Assembly (NCBI GenBank): GCA_016699855.1
Contig: CP064988.1
Location: 2,384,501 to 2,448,500, forward strand
Length of the DNA: 64,000 nucleotides
From: Rhodospirillales bacterium
GTDB taxonomy: Bacteria > Pseudomonadota > Alphaproteobacteria > Reyranellales > Reyranellaceae
Reading direction: 5' to 3'
This document shows, in pieces, positions 16,979-24,841 of this stretch. The notes below the pieces were generated by a model. The model saw nothing but the letters and a program-made list of their open reading frames with translations, did no database searches and was not told the origin of the DNA. Both the position numbers and the translations under genes were made by a program. Each line of letters opens with the position of its first letter. Within the stretch, counting starts at the first letter, position 1.

Positions 16979-17331
16979 GCGGGTCTCCGTCCGGCCTCGG
17001 GCGGCGGCGGTGTAGACCGATCCGCCGGCGGATGCCACCGCGACAAGATGGCGGCGAGCGCGGCGGGATCGCCCGCCACCATCACGACCTTGCGCCGCGC
17101 CGTGGCGCCGAGGACGATCTCGAAGGCGGACCGCGGCAGATCCCATTCGCGCGCAAGCAGCGCGACCACGGCGGCGTTGGCGGCGCCGTCCTCTGGCGCC
17201 GTTGTCACCGAGACCGCCAGCGCCACGCCGTCGACCTCCGGCGCGAGCCCGTCGATCGCGTTCCGCCGCGCGCGCGGCCGCACCTTCAGGCGGACGCGGA
17301 CGCCGCCGGCGGCGGGCGCGAAGAACGTCAA
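16975..17331 (-). CDS. DUF167 (YggU) family protein
   Basis: A 118-residue protein with the DUF167 core: VRVRLKVRPRARRNAI at the start, then the signature APEDGAANAAVVALLA and the final strand RRKVVMVAGD. Its function is not established. The likely start is a TTG at 17331 inside TTTTGA, where it overlaps the yggT stop by four bases. This gives a yggT-DUF167-folD chain in which every junction is overlapping and coupled. The yggT/yggU pairing is common in proteobacteria. Confidence 0.85.
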   Translation of the reverse strand: MTFFAPAAGGVRVRLKVRPRARRNAIDGLAPEVDGVALAVSVTTAPEDGAANAAVVALLAREWDLPRSAFEIVLGATARRKVVMVAGDPAALAAILSRWHPPADRSTPPPPEAGRRPA

Positions 17332-17633
17332 AAGATCGAAGGCGGCTGGCCGAAACTGAGCGGAATGAGCAGCGAGCGCTGAATGAATAGAATCAACAAG
17401 ATGAGGATCAGCGGCGACAGGTCAATCCCGCCGAGATTGGGCATGAAACGGCGGATCGGCCGCAGCAGAGGTACGGTTAGACGGTTGGTCGTATCCCACA
17501 CCACGCGCACGAATTTATTGCGGTAGTTCAGGACGTTGAACGCCAGCAGCCAGCTCATGATCGCCTGCGCGATCAACACGACCATGATGAACTGGAGGAG
17601 GATATTGAGAACATAGGCGAGTGAGGAGATCAC
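17328..17633 (-). CDS. yggT: YggT family membrane protein
   Basis: A 101-residue integral membrane protein with two hydrophobic segments (about residues 5-32 and 72-95). They flank the conserved loop with LRPIRRFMPN and GGIDLSPLI, which is the YggT signature. The start is taken as GTG at 17633, because the open frame upstream is arginine-rich low-complexity shadow sequence and the family is about 100 residues. It is the first gene of the yggT-DUF167-folD chain. Confidence 0.85.
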   Translation of the reverse strand: MISSLAYVLNILLQFIMVVLIAQAIMSWLLAFNVLNYRNKFVRVVWDTTNRLTVPLLRPIRRFMPNLGGIDLSPLILILLILFIQRSLLIPLSFGQPPSIF

Positions 17634-17720
17634 GGCGGGCGCCCCGCTTCGGTTGCGTGGTGGCGCAAGGCATAGACGAGGGTCGGCGTCGGAGCAAGGC
17701 GGCCGGCCACGGCGCCACGG

Positions 17721-17751
17721 AAAACGGCGCCGGAGACGATCCGGCGCCGTT
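17721..17751 (-). terminator. Rho-independent terminator after the FHA gene
   Basis: Read on the minus strand, a perfect 12-bp stem (AACGGCGCCGGA/TCCGGCGCCGTT) with a five-base loop ends in TTTT. It sits 22 bases past the stop of the FHA gene and separates that operon from yggT. Confidence 0.8.
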
Positions 17752-17772
17752 CGTCGGTGGATTCCGGCGTCG

Positions 17773-18930
17773 TCAGCCGACGCGCGAGAGCGAGAACTCC
17801 AGCGCGCCGAAGCGGATCTTCTTGGATTGCGTGATCTCGCGGATGCCGTGGCTCGGCAGCAGCTGCGCGCCGTCGATCCAGGTGCCGCCCGGCGTGCCGA
17901 GATCCTCGAGACCGAGGCGGCCCGGCGCCAGATGCACGCGCGCGTGCGGGTTGCCGATCGACGCCTCCGGCACGACCAGCTCGCCGCCGCCGGCCGAGCC
18001 GGTGATGGTGTAGACCTGCTTGCCGTCGGCGGCGACGAGCGTGAACGGCACGCCGCCGGGCCCGGGCGTCGAGAACGACCAGCCCGGCGCGCTCGCCGGC
18101 GCCGCCTCTGGCGCGGGCTGCGGCGCGGCGGCCGGCGGTGGCGCCTCGGCTGGACCGGGAGGCATCTCGCCCGATGGCGTCGAGCGACCGGTGACGACCG
18201 TCGCCATCGGGTCGACCGGCGCGGCGGCTGGCGGCGGCGCGGCGGCCGGCGGATATCCGGGCGCGGGCTGTGGCGGATAGCCCGGCGTCGGTGCCGGCGG
18301 CTGGCCGCCCTGCGGCGGGTAGCCCGGCTGGGGTGGCTGACCTTGCTGCGGCGGATAACCCGGCTGGGGCGGTTGACCCTGCTGCGGCGGATAGCCCTGC
18401 GGCGGCGCCGGCGGCTGACCGGGCTGCGGCGTATAACCTTGCGGCGGCTGCTGAGGATAGCCCTGCGGCGGCGGTGGCGGATAGCCGCCGGGCGCCTGCG
18501 GCGGGTAACCCTGCGGCGGCTGCTGCGGGTATCCCTGCTGCGGCGGATAGCCTTGCGGCGGCGGCGCGTAGCCCTGCGGCGGTTGGCGATACGGCTGCGG
18601 CGGATATCCCGGCGGCGGCGCCGGATAGCCCGGCGGCGGCGCGCCGTAGCCGGGCTGGCCGTAGGGCGCCGGGGCCATGCCCGCGCCCGGCAGCTCGAAC
18701 GGCACCTTGCCGCCCTCGCGCGGCCAGCGCACGAACGCGAGCGCGTAGAGCAGACCGAGCTGCAGCAGACCGACAAGGCCGCCGATGATCGGGATGAGGC
18801 CGAGGATGAAACCGCCGACGCCGATCGCCACCGCGTACCAGCCGGGATAACCGGCCTTCTCGAGGATCCGCCACCACATCCAGACGCCGAGCGCCGTGAA
18901 CAGGAGGGTGAAGATGATGCTCGTGATCAT
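17773..18930 (-). CDS. Membrane-anchored FHA-domain protein with Pro/Gln/Tyr-rich repeat
   Basis: A 385-residue protein in three parts. Residues 1-70 hold hydrophobic helices (IIFTLLFTALGVWMWW and a Gly/Ile-rich segment). Residues about 85-225 are a low-complexity tract built from units such as PPQGYPPQQ and PPQPGYPPQQG. Residues about 285-385 form a forkhead-associated domain with IGNPHARVHL and GTPGGTWIDG, which would bind phosphothreonine. The N-terminal half resembles the small membrane protein encoded immediately upstream. The start at 18930 overlaps that gene's stop (ATGA). An assembly or phospho-signalling scaffold at the membrane is plausible but unproven. Confidence 0.82.
   Translation of the reverse strand: MITSIIFTLLFTALGVWMWWRILEKAGYPGWYAVAIGVGGFILGLIPIIGGLVGLLQLGLLYALAFVRWPREGGKVPFELPGAGMAPAPYGQPGYGAPPPGYPAPPPGYPPQPYRQPPQGYAPPPQGYPPQQGYPQQPPQGYPPQAPGGYPPPPPQGYPQQPPQGYTPQPGQPPAPPQGYPPQQGQPPQPGYPPQQGQPPQPGYPPQGGQPPAPTPGYPPQPAPGYPPAAAPPPAAAPVDPMATVVTGRSTPSGEMPPGPAEAPPPAAAPQPAPEAAPASAPGWSFSTPGPGGVPFTLVAADGKQVYTITGSAGGGELVVPEASIGNPHARVHLAPGRLGLEDLGTPGGTWIDGAQLLPSHGIREITQSKKIRFGALEFSLSRVG
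18225..18665. repeat. In-frame Pro/Gln/Tyr-coding degenerate tandem repeat
   Basis: Imperfect 15- to 30-base units encode PPQGYPPQQ-like peptides inside the FHA gene. Units differ at third codon positions, so the repeat is maintained at the protein level. Such tracts change length easily by slippage. Confidence 0.75.
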
Positions 18931-19202
18931 CGACGGCCTCCCGACATCTGCGCGATCACGTCCTGCACGGTCGAGCGTCGTCCGGACTCGCCGGCCGGCC
19001 ACTTCGCGAACGCCAGGATCGCCATCACGACCAGCGTCCCGAGGCCCGGGAACAGGTTGAGCAGCGACAGGAACGGCGAGAATCCGGCCCGTTTGAGGAT
19101 GAACCAGAATGGCACGGTCAGGATCGCCGCGACGACCAGCCAGATGATGAGGAAGAACACCCCCATCGTCGCGAATACCGCTCCGAAATCGCCCCCGCCC
19201 AT
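18927..19202 (-). CDS. Small membrane protein
   Basis: A 91-residue protein with two hydrophobic segments (residues about 8-32 and 45-65) and a polar C-terminal tail. The topology and the tryptophan-bearing loop after the second segment (AFAKWPAGE) resemble the N-terminal part of the FHA protein that follows (AFVRWPREG), so the two genes may share an ancestral membrane module. The four-base overlap with the FHA gene implies coupled translation. The function is unknown. Confidence 0.7.
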   Translation of the reverse strand: MGGGDFGAVFATMGVFFLIIWLVVAAILTVPFWFILKRAGFSPFLSLLNLFPGLGTLVVMAILAFAKWPAGESGRRSTVQDVIAQMSGGRR

Positions 19203-19233
19203 CGGCGCCTCCCGTATCCAGAAAACCGCGACG

Positions 19234-19614
19234 CTACACCGTCGCCACGAGTTCGATCTCGACCTTGGCGTCGCGCGGCAGCCGCGCCACCTGGATGGTG
19301 CTGCGCGCCGGCGCCGGGTCGGGGAAATACGTCGCGTAGACGCCGTTCATCGCCTGGAAGTCGTTCATGTCGGCGAGAAACACCGTCGTCTTGACGGCCT
19401 TGCCGAGGTCGCTGCCGGCCGCCGCCAGCACCGCGCGCAGATTTTTCAGCACCTGGTGCGTCTGCGCCTCGATGGTGTCGCCGGCGAACTGGCCGGTGGC
19501 GGGATCGATCGGAATCTGGCCGGCGCAGTACACCATGCCGCCGGCGGTGATCGCCTGCGAATATGGACCTAGCGCCGCCGGCGCCGCGTCGGAATGAACC
19601 TTCTGACGGACCAT
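19234..19614 (-). CDS. ridA: RidA family reactive-intermediate deaminase
   Basis: A 126-residue YjgF/YER057c/UK114 protein that hydrolyses reactive enamine/imine intermediates to ketoacids plus ammonia. It shows the family start with ALGPYSQAI, the YCAGQIPIDP strand, and the conserved arginine in PARSTIQVARLP. The start at 19614 gives the usual length; the longer frame adds 12 unlike residues. It is separated from the membrane protein gene by 31 bases. Confidence 0.93.
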   Translation of the reverse strand: MVRQKVHSDAAPAALGPYSQAITAGGMVYCAGQIPIDPATGQFAGDTIEAQTHQVLKNLRAVLAAAGSDLGKAVKTTVFLADMNDFQAMNGVYATYFPDPAPARSTIQVARLPRDAKVEIELVATV

Positions 19615-19747
19615 GCCGTTCTGCCCCCAATTTCCGCGCGAACGTCGCATGAGCGGCCGCTCCGAGGCAAGGAAAACGCGCGCCGCACGCGAATCTCCGC
19701 CGTGAATCGGCGTTTTCCGACGACGCGCGCCGACGCCGGCTCTTTCC

Positions 19748-19776
19748 TTGACTCAATCCCGGCCCGTCACCATTAT
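19748..19776 (+). promoter_or_regulatory. Sigma-70-type promoter of tRNA-Ala
   Basis: TTGACT and CATTAT are separated by exactly 17 bases. The -10 element ends 20 bases before the tRNA gene, as expected for a short leader. Confidence 0.65.
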
Positions 19777-19796
19777 CCGCGCCGTTTTCGGGCGGA

Positions 19797-19872
19797 GGGG
19801 CTGTAGCTCAGCTGGGAGAGCGCCTCGTTCGCAATGAGGAGGTCAGGGGTTCGATCCCCCTCAGCTCCACCA
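19797..19872 (+). tRNA. tRNA-Ala (anticodon CGC)
   Basis: A 76-base gene folding into the standard cloverleaf. The acceptor stem GGGGCTG pairs with CAGCTCC, the D-stem is GCTC/GAGC, and the anticodon stem CCTCG/TGAGG closes a TTCGCAA loop (anticodon CGC, reading GCG). The T-arm is AGGGG-TTCGATC-CCCCT, and CCA is encoded. A near-identical copy lies at 23045-23120. Confidence 0.95.
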
Positions 19873-20020
19873 TCCGCAAGGCCGGACGCCGAGGGAGCGC
19901 GCGCTCCTCGTCCGCCTGTCCGAGAACGGCCGGCGCGGCGCGCCGATGGCCCCGAAATTGCGTTTCGACCATGTCCGGCCTAACGTCGGCCGTCGTGGAT
20001 TCATTCTCGGAGGCTTGAAC

Positions 20021-20869
20021 ATGGTTCAACGTCGCATAGCCACCATCGCCCTCGCGGCGTTTCTCACCGCCGGGCCCGCGCTGGCGCAGACCGCCCTGCC
20101 GCCGCTGCGCACCGGGGTCGACGGCACCTTCGCGCCGCACGCCATGCCCAAGCTGGGCGGCGGCATCGAGGGCTTCCAGATCGACCTGTTCACCGAGGTC
20201 GCCAAGCGCATGAAGCGCGAGATCACGATCGACGCCGTGAGCTTCTCGACCTTGATCCCCGGCATGGCGTCGGGCCGCTACGATTTCATCGCCGCGCCCA
20301 CCACCGTGACCAAGGAGCGGGCCGAGAACATGCTGTTCACGGCCGGCTACCTGTGGACCGCCTTCCAGTTCGGCATCAAGAAAGGCTCGGCTCCGATCAA
20401 GGGCTGGGAGGATCTCAAGGGCAAGGCGGTGTCGGTCAACAAGGGCACGCCCTACGAGAAGCTGAGCAAGGAGATGGGCGAGAAGCACGGCTTCACCGTG
20501 CAGGTCTACGACACCCAGCCGGACGCCACCCAGGCCGTGCTGTCGGGCCGCGCCTACGCCACGCTCGGCGGCAACACCACGATCGTCTACGCCGCCAGCA
20601 AGAACCCGCAGTTCGTCGCCGACCTCGAGCTCAAGGAGACGCGCGCCCACTGGGCCGCGCCGGTGCCCAAGGGCAACGTCGAGCTGCGCAAGCAGCTCCA
20701 GGACGCGCTGGACTGCATGAAGAAGGACGGCACCATCGTGAAGCTCTCGACCAAGTGGTTCGGCCGCGAGCCGCCGGCCGACGGTCTGGAGCGCGTCATC
20801 ACGCCGGGTTACGGCGTGCCGGGCATGCCCGGCTACGATCCGACGCCGCACGCGCTGAACTGCGGCTGA
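20021..20869 (+). CDS. Amino acid ABC transporter, periplasmic binding protein
   Basis: A 282-residue family-3 solute-binding protein with a cleavable signal ending at ALAQ (about residue 23). Typical features are LRTGVDGTFAPH at the mature start, IEGFQIDLFTEVAKRM, FSTLIPGMASGRYDFIAAPTT and KGTPYEKL, which together form the bilobal ligand pocket. The start at 20021 follows CGGAGGCTTGAAC. It heads a complete four-gene importer for a polar or acidic amino acid; the exact ligand is not predictable. Confidence 0.92.
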   Translation: MVQRRIATIALAAFLTAGPALAQTALPPLRTGVDGTFAPHAMPKLGGGIEGFQIDLFTEVAKRMKREITIDAVSFSTLIPGMASGRYDFIAAPTTVTKERAENMLFTAGYLWTAFQFGIKKGSAPIKGWEDLKGKAVSVNKGTPYEKLSKEMGEKHGFTVQVYDTQPDATQAVLSGRAYATLGGNTTIVYAASKNPQFVADLELKETRAHWAAPVPKGNVELRKQLQDALDCMKKDGTIVKLSTKWFGREPPADGLERVITPGYGVPGMPGYDPTPHALNCG

Positions 20870-20878
20870 CCCCGGCCG

Positions 20879-21622
20879 ATGGCCGGCAAGCCGATCGTCG
20901 AGGCGCGCGGCGTCCACAAGCATTTCGGCGCCCTTCATGTCCTGAAGGGCGTCGACCTCGCGGTCGCCGAGCGCGAGCTGGTGTTCGTCATCGGACCGTC
21001 GGGCTCGGGCAAGTCGACGCTGCTGCGCTGCCTCAACCGGCTGGAGGAGCCGTCGTCGGGCGGCGTCGTGGTCGACGGCATCGACATGCTCGACCCGCGC
21101 ACCGACATCAACCGCGCGCGCCAGCGCATCGGCATGGTGTTCCAGTCGTTCAACCTCTATCCGCACATGACGGCGCTGGGCAACGTCACGCTGGCGCTGC
21201 GGAAAGTCGCCGGAAAATCGCGCGCCGAGGCCGACGAGGCCGGCCGCGCGGCGCTGGAGCGCGTCGGGCTGGCCGACCGCGCCGACCACCGTCCCGCCGA
21301 GCTGTCCGGCGGCCAGCAGCAGCGCGTCGCCATCGCCCGCGCCATCGCGCTGGAGCCGCGGGTCATGCTGTTCGACGAGCCGACCAGCGCGCTCGATCCC
21401 GAGCTGGTGGGCTCGGTGCTCGCGGTCATGCGCTCGCTGCGCGAGAGCGGCATGACGATGATCGTGGTCAGCCACGAAATGGGCTTCGCGCGCGCCGCCG
21501 CCGACCGCGTGGTGTTCATGGACGACGGCCTGATCGTCGAGCAGGGACCGCCGGCGCGCATCTTCGAGAGTCCGACCGAGGAGCGCACGCGCGCCTTCAT
21601 CGGCCAGATCCAGCGCCATTGA
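20879..21622 (+). CDS. Amino acid ABC transporter, ATP-binding protein (GlnQ type)
   Basis: A 247-residue ATPase with Walker A GPSGSGKST near residue 40, Q-loop FQSFNLYPHMT, signature LSGGQQQR, Walker B VMLFDEPTSALD and switch histidine in VVSHEMGFAR. The NLYPHMTALGNV segment is typical of the polar amino acid transporter subfamily. It begins nine bases after the binding-protein stop and energises the two permeases encoded downstream. Confidence 0.94.
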   Translation: MAGKPIVEARGVHKHFGALHVLKGVDLAVAERELVFVIGPSGSGKSTLLRCLNRLEEPSSGGVVVDGIDMLDPRTDINRARQRIGMVFQSFNLYPHMTALGNVTLALRKVAGKSRAEADEAGRAALERVGLADRADHRPAELSGGQQQRVAIARAIALEPRVMLFDEPTSALDPELVGSVLAVMRSLRESGMTMIVVSHEMGFARAAADRVVFMDDGLIVEQGPPARIFESPTEERTRAFIGQIQRH

Positions 21623-21632
21623 GGCGCCGCCG

Positions 21633-22313
21633 ATGACCAACTGGGAGCGCTTCCTCGACACGTTCTTCAACGCCAAGGTCATGGCGAAGTACCTGCCGGA
21701 CATCCTCTCCGGCGTCGTGGTCACGATCGAGCTGGCGGTGCTGATCATCGTCACCGGCCTGCTCGCGGGCCTGGCGCTGGCGCTGCTGCGCAGCCTCGCG
21801 ATCCGGCCGCTGAACTGGCTGATCATCTTCACCGTCGACCTGTTCCGCTCGCTGCCGCCGCTGGTCATCATCGTGCTGCTGTATTTCGGCCTGCCGGCGT
21901 CGGACATCTCGCCGTCGGGATTCGTCTCGACCTGGCTGTCGCTGGCGCTGGTGCTGATGGCGTTCTCAGAGGAGATCTTCTGGGCCGGCATCACCTCGGT
22001 GCCGAAGGGACAGTGGGAGGCGGCGCGCTCGACCGGCCTGTCGTTCGGGCGGACGTTGATCGACGTGGTGCTGCCGCAGGCGCTGCGCATAACCATCCCG
22101 CCGCTGACCAACCGCACCATCGCGATCACCAAGGGCACGGCGCTGGGCACCGTGGTCGCGGTCACCGAGATCCTGGGCCAGGCCAGCTCGGCGATGTCGA
22201 ACTCGTACAACCCCTCGCCGCTCATGATGGGCGCCGCCGCCTACATCGTGCTGTTCTTCCCGGTCGTGGTAGCGGGGCGCTGGATCGAGACCAAATTCGC
22301 GTGGAAGCGATGA
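21633..22313 (+). CDS. Amino acid ABC transporter permease
   Basis: A 226-residue HisM/GlnP-type inner-membrane permease with about five hydrophobic segments. The EAA loop is visible as EAARSTGLSFGRTLIDVVLPQALR. FRSLPPLVIIVLLYFG is the usual second-helix signature. It starts ten bases after the ATPase gene and overlaps the next permease by four bases (ATGA), so the two are made in equal amounts as a heterodimer. Confidence 0.92.
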   Translation: MTNWERFLDTFFNAKVMAKYLPDILSGVVVTIELAVLIIVTGLLAGLALALLRSLAIRPLNWLIIFTVDLFRSLPPLVIIVLLYFGLPASDISPSGFVSTWLSLALVLMAFSEEIFWAGITSVPKGQWEAARSTGLSFGRTLIDVVLPQALRITIPPLTNRTIAITKGTALGTVVAVTEILGQASSAMSNSYNPSPLMMGAAAYIVLFFPVVVAGRWIETKFAWKR

Positions 22314-22975
22314 TCCAGAGCTTCTTCAACCCCGAGATCATCGCCGCCGCCTGGCCGATCGTGCTCTCCGGCCTGCTGAACACGGTGCTGCTGTCGCTGC
22401 TGGTGGTGCCGCTGGGTCTGGCCGGCGGGCTGATCCTCGCGCTGCTGGCGAGCGTGCGGCATCCCGCCGTGCGCTGGCCGCTGATGGCGTGGGTCGATTT
22501 CTTCCGCGCCTTCCCGCCGCTGGTGCTGCTGGTGCTGCTGTTCGCCGGCCTGCCCTTCGCCGGCCTCGAGCTGGGCGGCTTCGCCTGCGTGGCGATCGCC
22601 TTCTTCCTCAACACCGGCGCCTACTACGGCGAGATCCTGCGCGCAGGCATCGACTCCGTCCCGAACGGCCAGATCGAGGCGGCGCGCTCGACCGGGCTGG
22701 GCCGCCTCCAGACCATGGCCCATGTCGTGCTGCCACAGGCCGTGCGCAACGTGCTGCCGGACCTGCTGTCGAACACGCTGGAGGTGGTGAAGCTGACCTC
22801 GCTGGGCAGCGTCGTGGCGGTGCCCGAACTGCTCTACCAGGCGCGCCAGGCGCAGAGCCTGACCTACAACCCGACGCCGATCGTGGTGGCCGCGATCGTC
22901 TACTTCCTGCTGCTGTGGCCGCTGGTGCGCCTGCTGAGCCGGCTGGAGAACCGCGCGCTGGCGGGACGGCGCTGA
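22310..22975 (+). CDS. Amino acid ABC transporter permease
   Basis: A 221-residue second permease of the importer, with the EAA loop in EAARSTGLGRLQTMAHVVLPQAVR and the helix signature FFRAFPPLVLLVLLFAG. The start at 22310 lies inside the preceding stop. A 6-bp hairpin (CGGCTT/AAGCCG, 22979-22994) directly after the stop may end transcription, although no T-run follows. The operon is therefore bounded on both sides by tRNA genes. Confidence 0.92.
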   Translation: MIQSFFNPEIIAAAWPIVLSGLLNTVLLSLLVVPLGLAGGLILALLASVRHPAVRWPLMAWVDFFRAFPPLVLLVLLFAGLPFAGLELGGFACVAIAFFLNTGAYYGEILRAGIDSVPNGQIEAARSTGLGRLQTMAHVVLPQAVRNVLPDLLSNTLEVVKLTSLGSVVAVPELLYQARQAQSLTYNPTPIVVAAIVYFLLLWPLVRLLSRLENRALAGRR

Positions 22976-22982
22976 GGCCGGC

Positions 22983-23011
22983 TTTACAAAGCCGTCCCGA
23001 CCCACTAGACG
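22983..23011 (+). promoter_or_regulatory. Possible promoter of the second tRNA-Ala
   Basis: TTTACA and TAGACG are spaced by 17 bases and lie 34 bases upstream of the tRNA. The -10 match is weak, so read-through from the ABC operon is an alternative. Confidence 0.35.
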
Positions 23012-23044
23012 TGCCGCGCCTTGACGACCGGGTTCCGGGCGGAG

Positions 23045-23120
23045 GGGGCCGTAGCTCAGCTGGGAGAGCGCCTCGTTCGCAATGAGGAGGTCAGGGGTTC
23101 GATCCCCCTCGGCTCCACCA
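23045..23120 (+). tRNA. tRNA-Ala (anticodon CGC), second copy
   Basis: Same structure as the copy at 19797-19872, with a covarying acceptor pair: GGGGCCG here pairs with CGGCTCC, against GGGGCTG with CAGCTCC in the first copy. CCA is encoded. The compensatory change shows that both copies are under selection as functional tRNAs. Confidence 0.95.
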
Positions 23121-23134
23121 TCCGCCCATACGCA

Positions 23135-23164
23135 ACCAACGGCGCCCTCTCGGGCGCCGTTGGT
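23135..23164. terminator. Bidirectional terminator hairpin
   Basis: A perfect 13-bp stem (ACCAACGGCGCCC/GGGCGCCGTTGGT) with a four-base loop sits between the tRNA and the convergent membrane-protein gene. The T-run is poor, but the position fits termination from both sides. Confidence 0.7.
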
Positions 23165-23180
23165 CGTTCCGGGGCAACGT

Positions 23181-23918
23181 TCACGCCGTCGGCGGCGCGC
23201 TCCAGCGCGGACCCGGCGGGTCGAGCGAACGCACGACGTGCACCATCAGCGCCATGCCGAGCACCGGCACGATCAAGTTCAGCAGCGGCACCGTGCCGCC
23301 GAGCGCGATCAGGATGCCGGTCAGCCAGACGCGGCCCGGCTTCTGGCGCCGCGCCGCGGTCACCTCGGCGACGGGCGCGCGGCGCAGCCCGACCTGCTCG
23401 AAATACTCCGACCCGATCAGCCGGCCGTTGACGGCGTAGAACAAAATTAGCCCGGTGGGCGGCACGAACAGCAGCAGCAGGTACACCGGCAGCAGCACCA
23501 GGTTGATGGCCACCAGCAGGCCGAAGAATTTCAGGCCGGAGACGATGCCGGTCCACACCGGGATGCCGTGCGCCTTGCCGAGATGCGGGTAGTGCCGCGC
23601 CTCGACCGCGTCGGCGACCTCCTCGAGGAACAGGCTGACGATCACGCCGAACGACGCGGGGAAGAGCAGGAACGGCAGAAGGAAGGCGGCCAACCCCGCC
23701 AGCCAGCGCACGCCCTGGTTCAGCCAGCGGTTGGCGCCGTCTCCGATCCAGCCGATCTGGAAGGTCGGAATCATGCCGACGAGGAAGCCGGCCGCGACCC
23801 AGATCAGGACCCCGATCACCAGCGCCAGCGCCAGCGATTTGAGGATCACCCAGCGCAGCCTCGGATCGCCGAGCTGGCTGAAGGATTTCTCGAGCGCGCC
23901 GAAAAGCGAGTACTCCAT
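23181..23918 (-). CDS. EI24/CysZ-like membrane protein
   Basis: A 245-residue integral membrane protein with four to five long hydrophobic stretches, including LALALVIGVLIWVAAGFLVG near residue 30. The EI24 signature region contains EARHYPHLGK and ILFYAVNGRLIGSEYFEQV. EI24/CysZ proteins are linked with sulfate entry in some bacteria, but this branch is uncharacterised. The start at 23918 (MEYSLFGALEKSF) matches the beginning of its paralogue. The second paralogue lies directly upstream at 23972-24715, evidently a tandem duplication. Confidence 0.82.
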   Translation of the reverse strand: MEYSLFGALEKSFSQLGDPRLRWVILKSLALALVIGVLIWVAAGFLVGMIPTFQIGWIGDGANRWLNQGVRWLAGLAAFLLPFLLFPASFGVIVSLFLEEVADAVEARHYPHLGKAHGIPVWTGIVSGLKFFGLLVAINLVLLPVYLLLLFVPPTGLILFYAVNGRLIGSEYFEQVGLRRAPVAEVTAARRQKPGRVWLTGILIALGGTVPLLNLIVPVLGMALMVHVVRSLDPPGPRWSAPPTA

Positions 23919-23971
23919 GGCGCGCAATATAGCGGCCGGGAGCGCCGCCCGCCAAGCCGCGGCGCCCCGGA

Positions 23972-24715
23972 TCAGGCGGGTGGCGGCGTCCAGCGCGGCG
24001 CGGGCGGGTCCAGCGAACGCGCGACGTGGAGGACCAGCGCGACGCCGACGATCGGCATCACGAGGTTGAGCAACGGGATCGTGCAGCCGCACGCGATCGC
24101 GGCGCCGGCGAGCCACACCCGGCTGCCGCCAGCGTCCCGCCTCTCTCTCGCGCGCTCCGGACTCTCGCGCCGCGCGTCGATGCGACGCAACAGGACGTCG
24201 CCGATCAACCAGCCGTTCACCGCGTAGAAAAGGAGGACCGGCGCCGGTTGGAACGGGAGCAGGATCACGTACATCGGCGTCAGCAGCGTGTTCGCGACGC
24301 AGAAGAGGCCGAGGAGGCGAAGGCCGGAGACGACGTCCACGACGACCGGCGCGGCCGGTACGGCCGCGAGGTGCGGATAGTGCCGCGCTTCGCAGCGCCC
24401 GGCCACCCTGTCGACCACGAGCGCGTTGGTGAGGCAGAGGCAGACGGGAAACGCGGCGAGCGGCAGGGTGAAAGCGAGGCCGACGGCGACCGCGCGCACC
24501 ATGACGTTGAGCCACCGGTTGAGGAACGCCGCGTATTCGCTGGACCACTCAAGCTCGATGACCGGCATCGACCTCACGAGCCAGAGCGCGCCGACGAACA
24601 CCGCGACGTGGAAGGCGACGGCGATCGCGGCGCAAAGCGCGATCGACCCGCGAAGCCTGGGGTCGTCGAGCTGGCCGAACGACCGCCCGACCATCGTCGC
24701 GATGGAAAAATCCAT
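23972..24715 (-). CDS. EI24/CysZ-like membrane protein, paralogue
   Basis: A 247-residue paralogue of the neighbouring gene. It keeps the same landmarks: a QLDDPRLRG start region, EARHYPHLAA, LLFYAVNGWLIG and the ending LDPPAPRWTPPP. It is more diverged, with extra cysteines (CLCL, CGC) in membrane segments and an arginine-rich loop near residue 190. The start at 24715 (MDFSIAT) aligns with the partner's start. The two genes are 53 bases apart and may be one transcript. Confidence 0.78.
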   Translation of the reverse strand: MDFSIATMVGRSFGQLDDPRLRGSIALCAAIAVAFHVAVFVGALWLVRSMPVIELEWSSEYAAFLNRWLNVMVRAVAVGLAFTLPLAAFPVCLCLTNALVVDRVAGRCEARHYPHLAAVPAAPVVVDVVSGLRLLGLFCVANTLLTPMYVILLPFQPAPVLLFYAVNGWLIGDVLLRRIDARRESPERARERRDAGGSRVWLAGAAIACGCTIPLLNLVMPIVGVALVLHVARSLDPPAPRWTPPPA

Positions 24716-24841
24716 CCTTGGAGTATAGCGGGCACGGGTCGCCACGCCACGCCGCGGGACGATCACCGCGCGGCCGTGCCGGTCGACAAGACGCCCGCGG
24801 ACTATCGGGCGCGAAGGGTCGACGAACGTCCGGGGACGGCG

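Noticed and set aside
18225..18665. Tandem repeats considered as a CRISPR-like array
   Set aside because: Units are contiguous, variable and in frame with a Pro/Gln/Tyr-rich protein. There are no unique spacers and no cas genes.
19808..22225. A long minus-strand frame beginning at the tRNA and running through the ABC operon, with a C-terminus including RGIEPLTSSLRTRRSPS
   Set aside because: That peptide is the antisense reading of the tRNA-Ala gene, a well-known false protein ending in databases. The rest is the shadow of high-GC transporter genes. The same applies to the frame ending at 23056.
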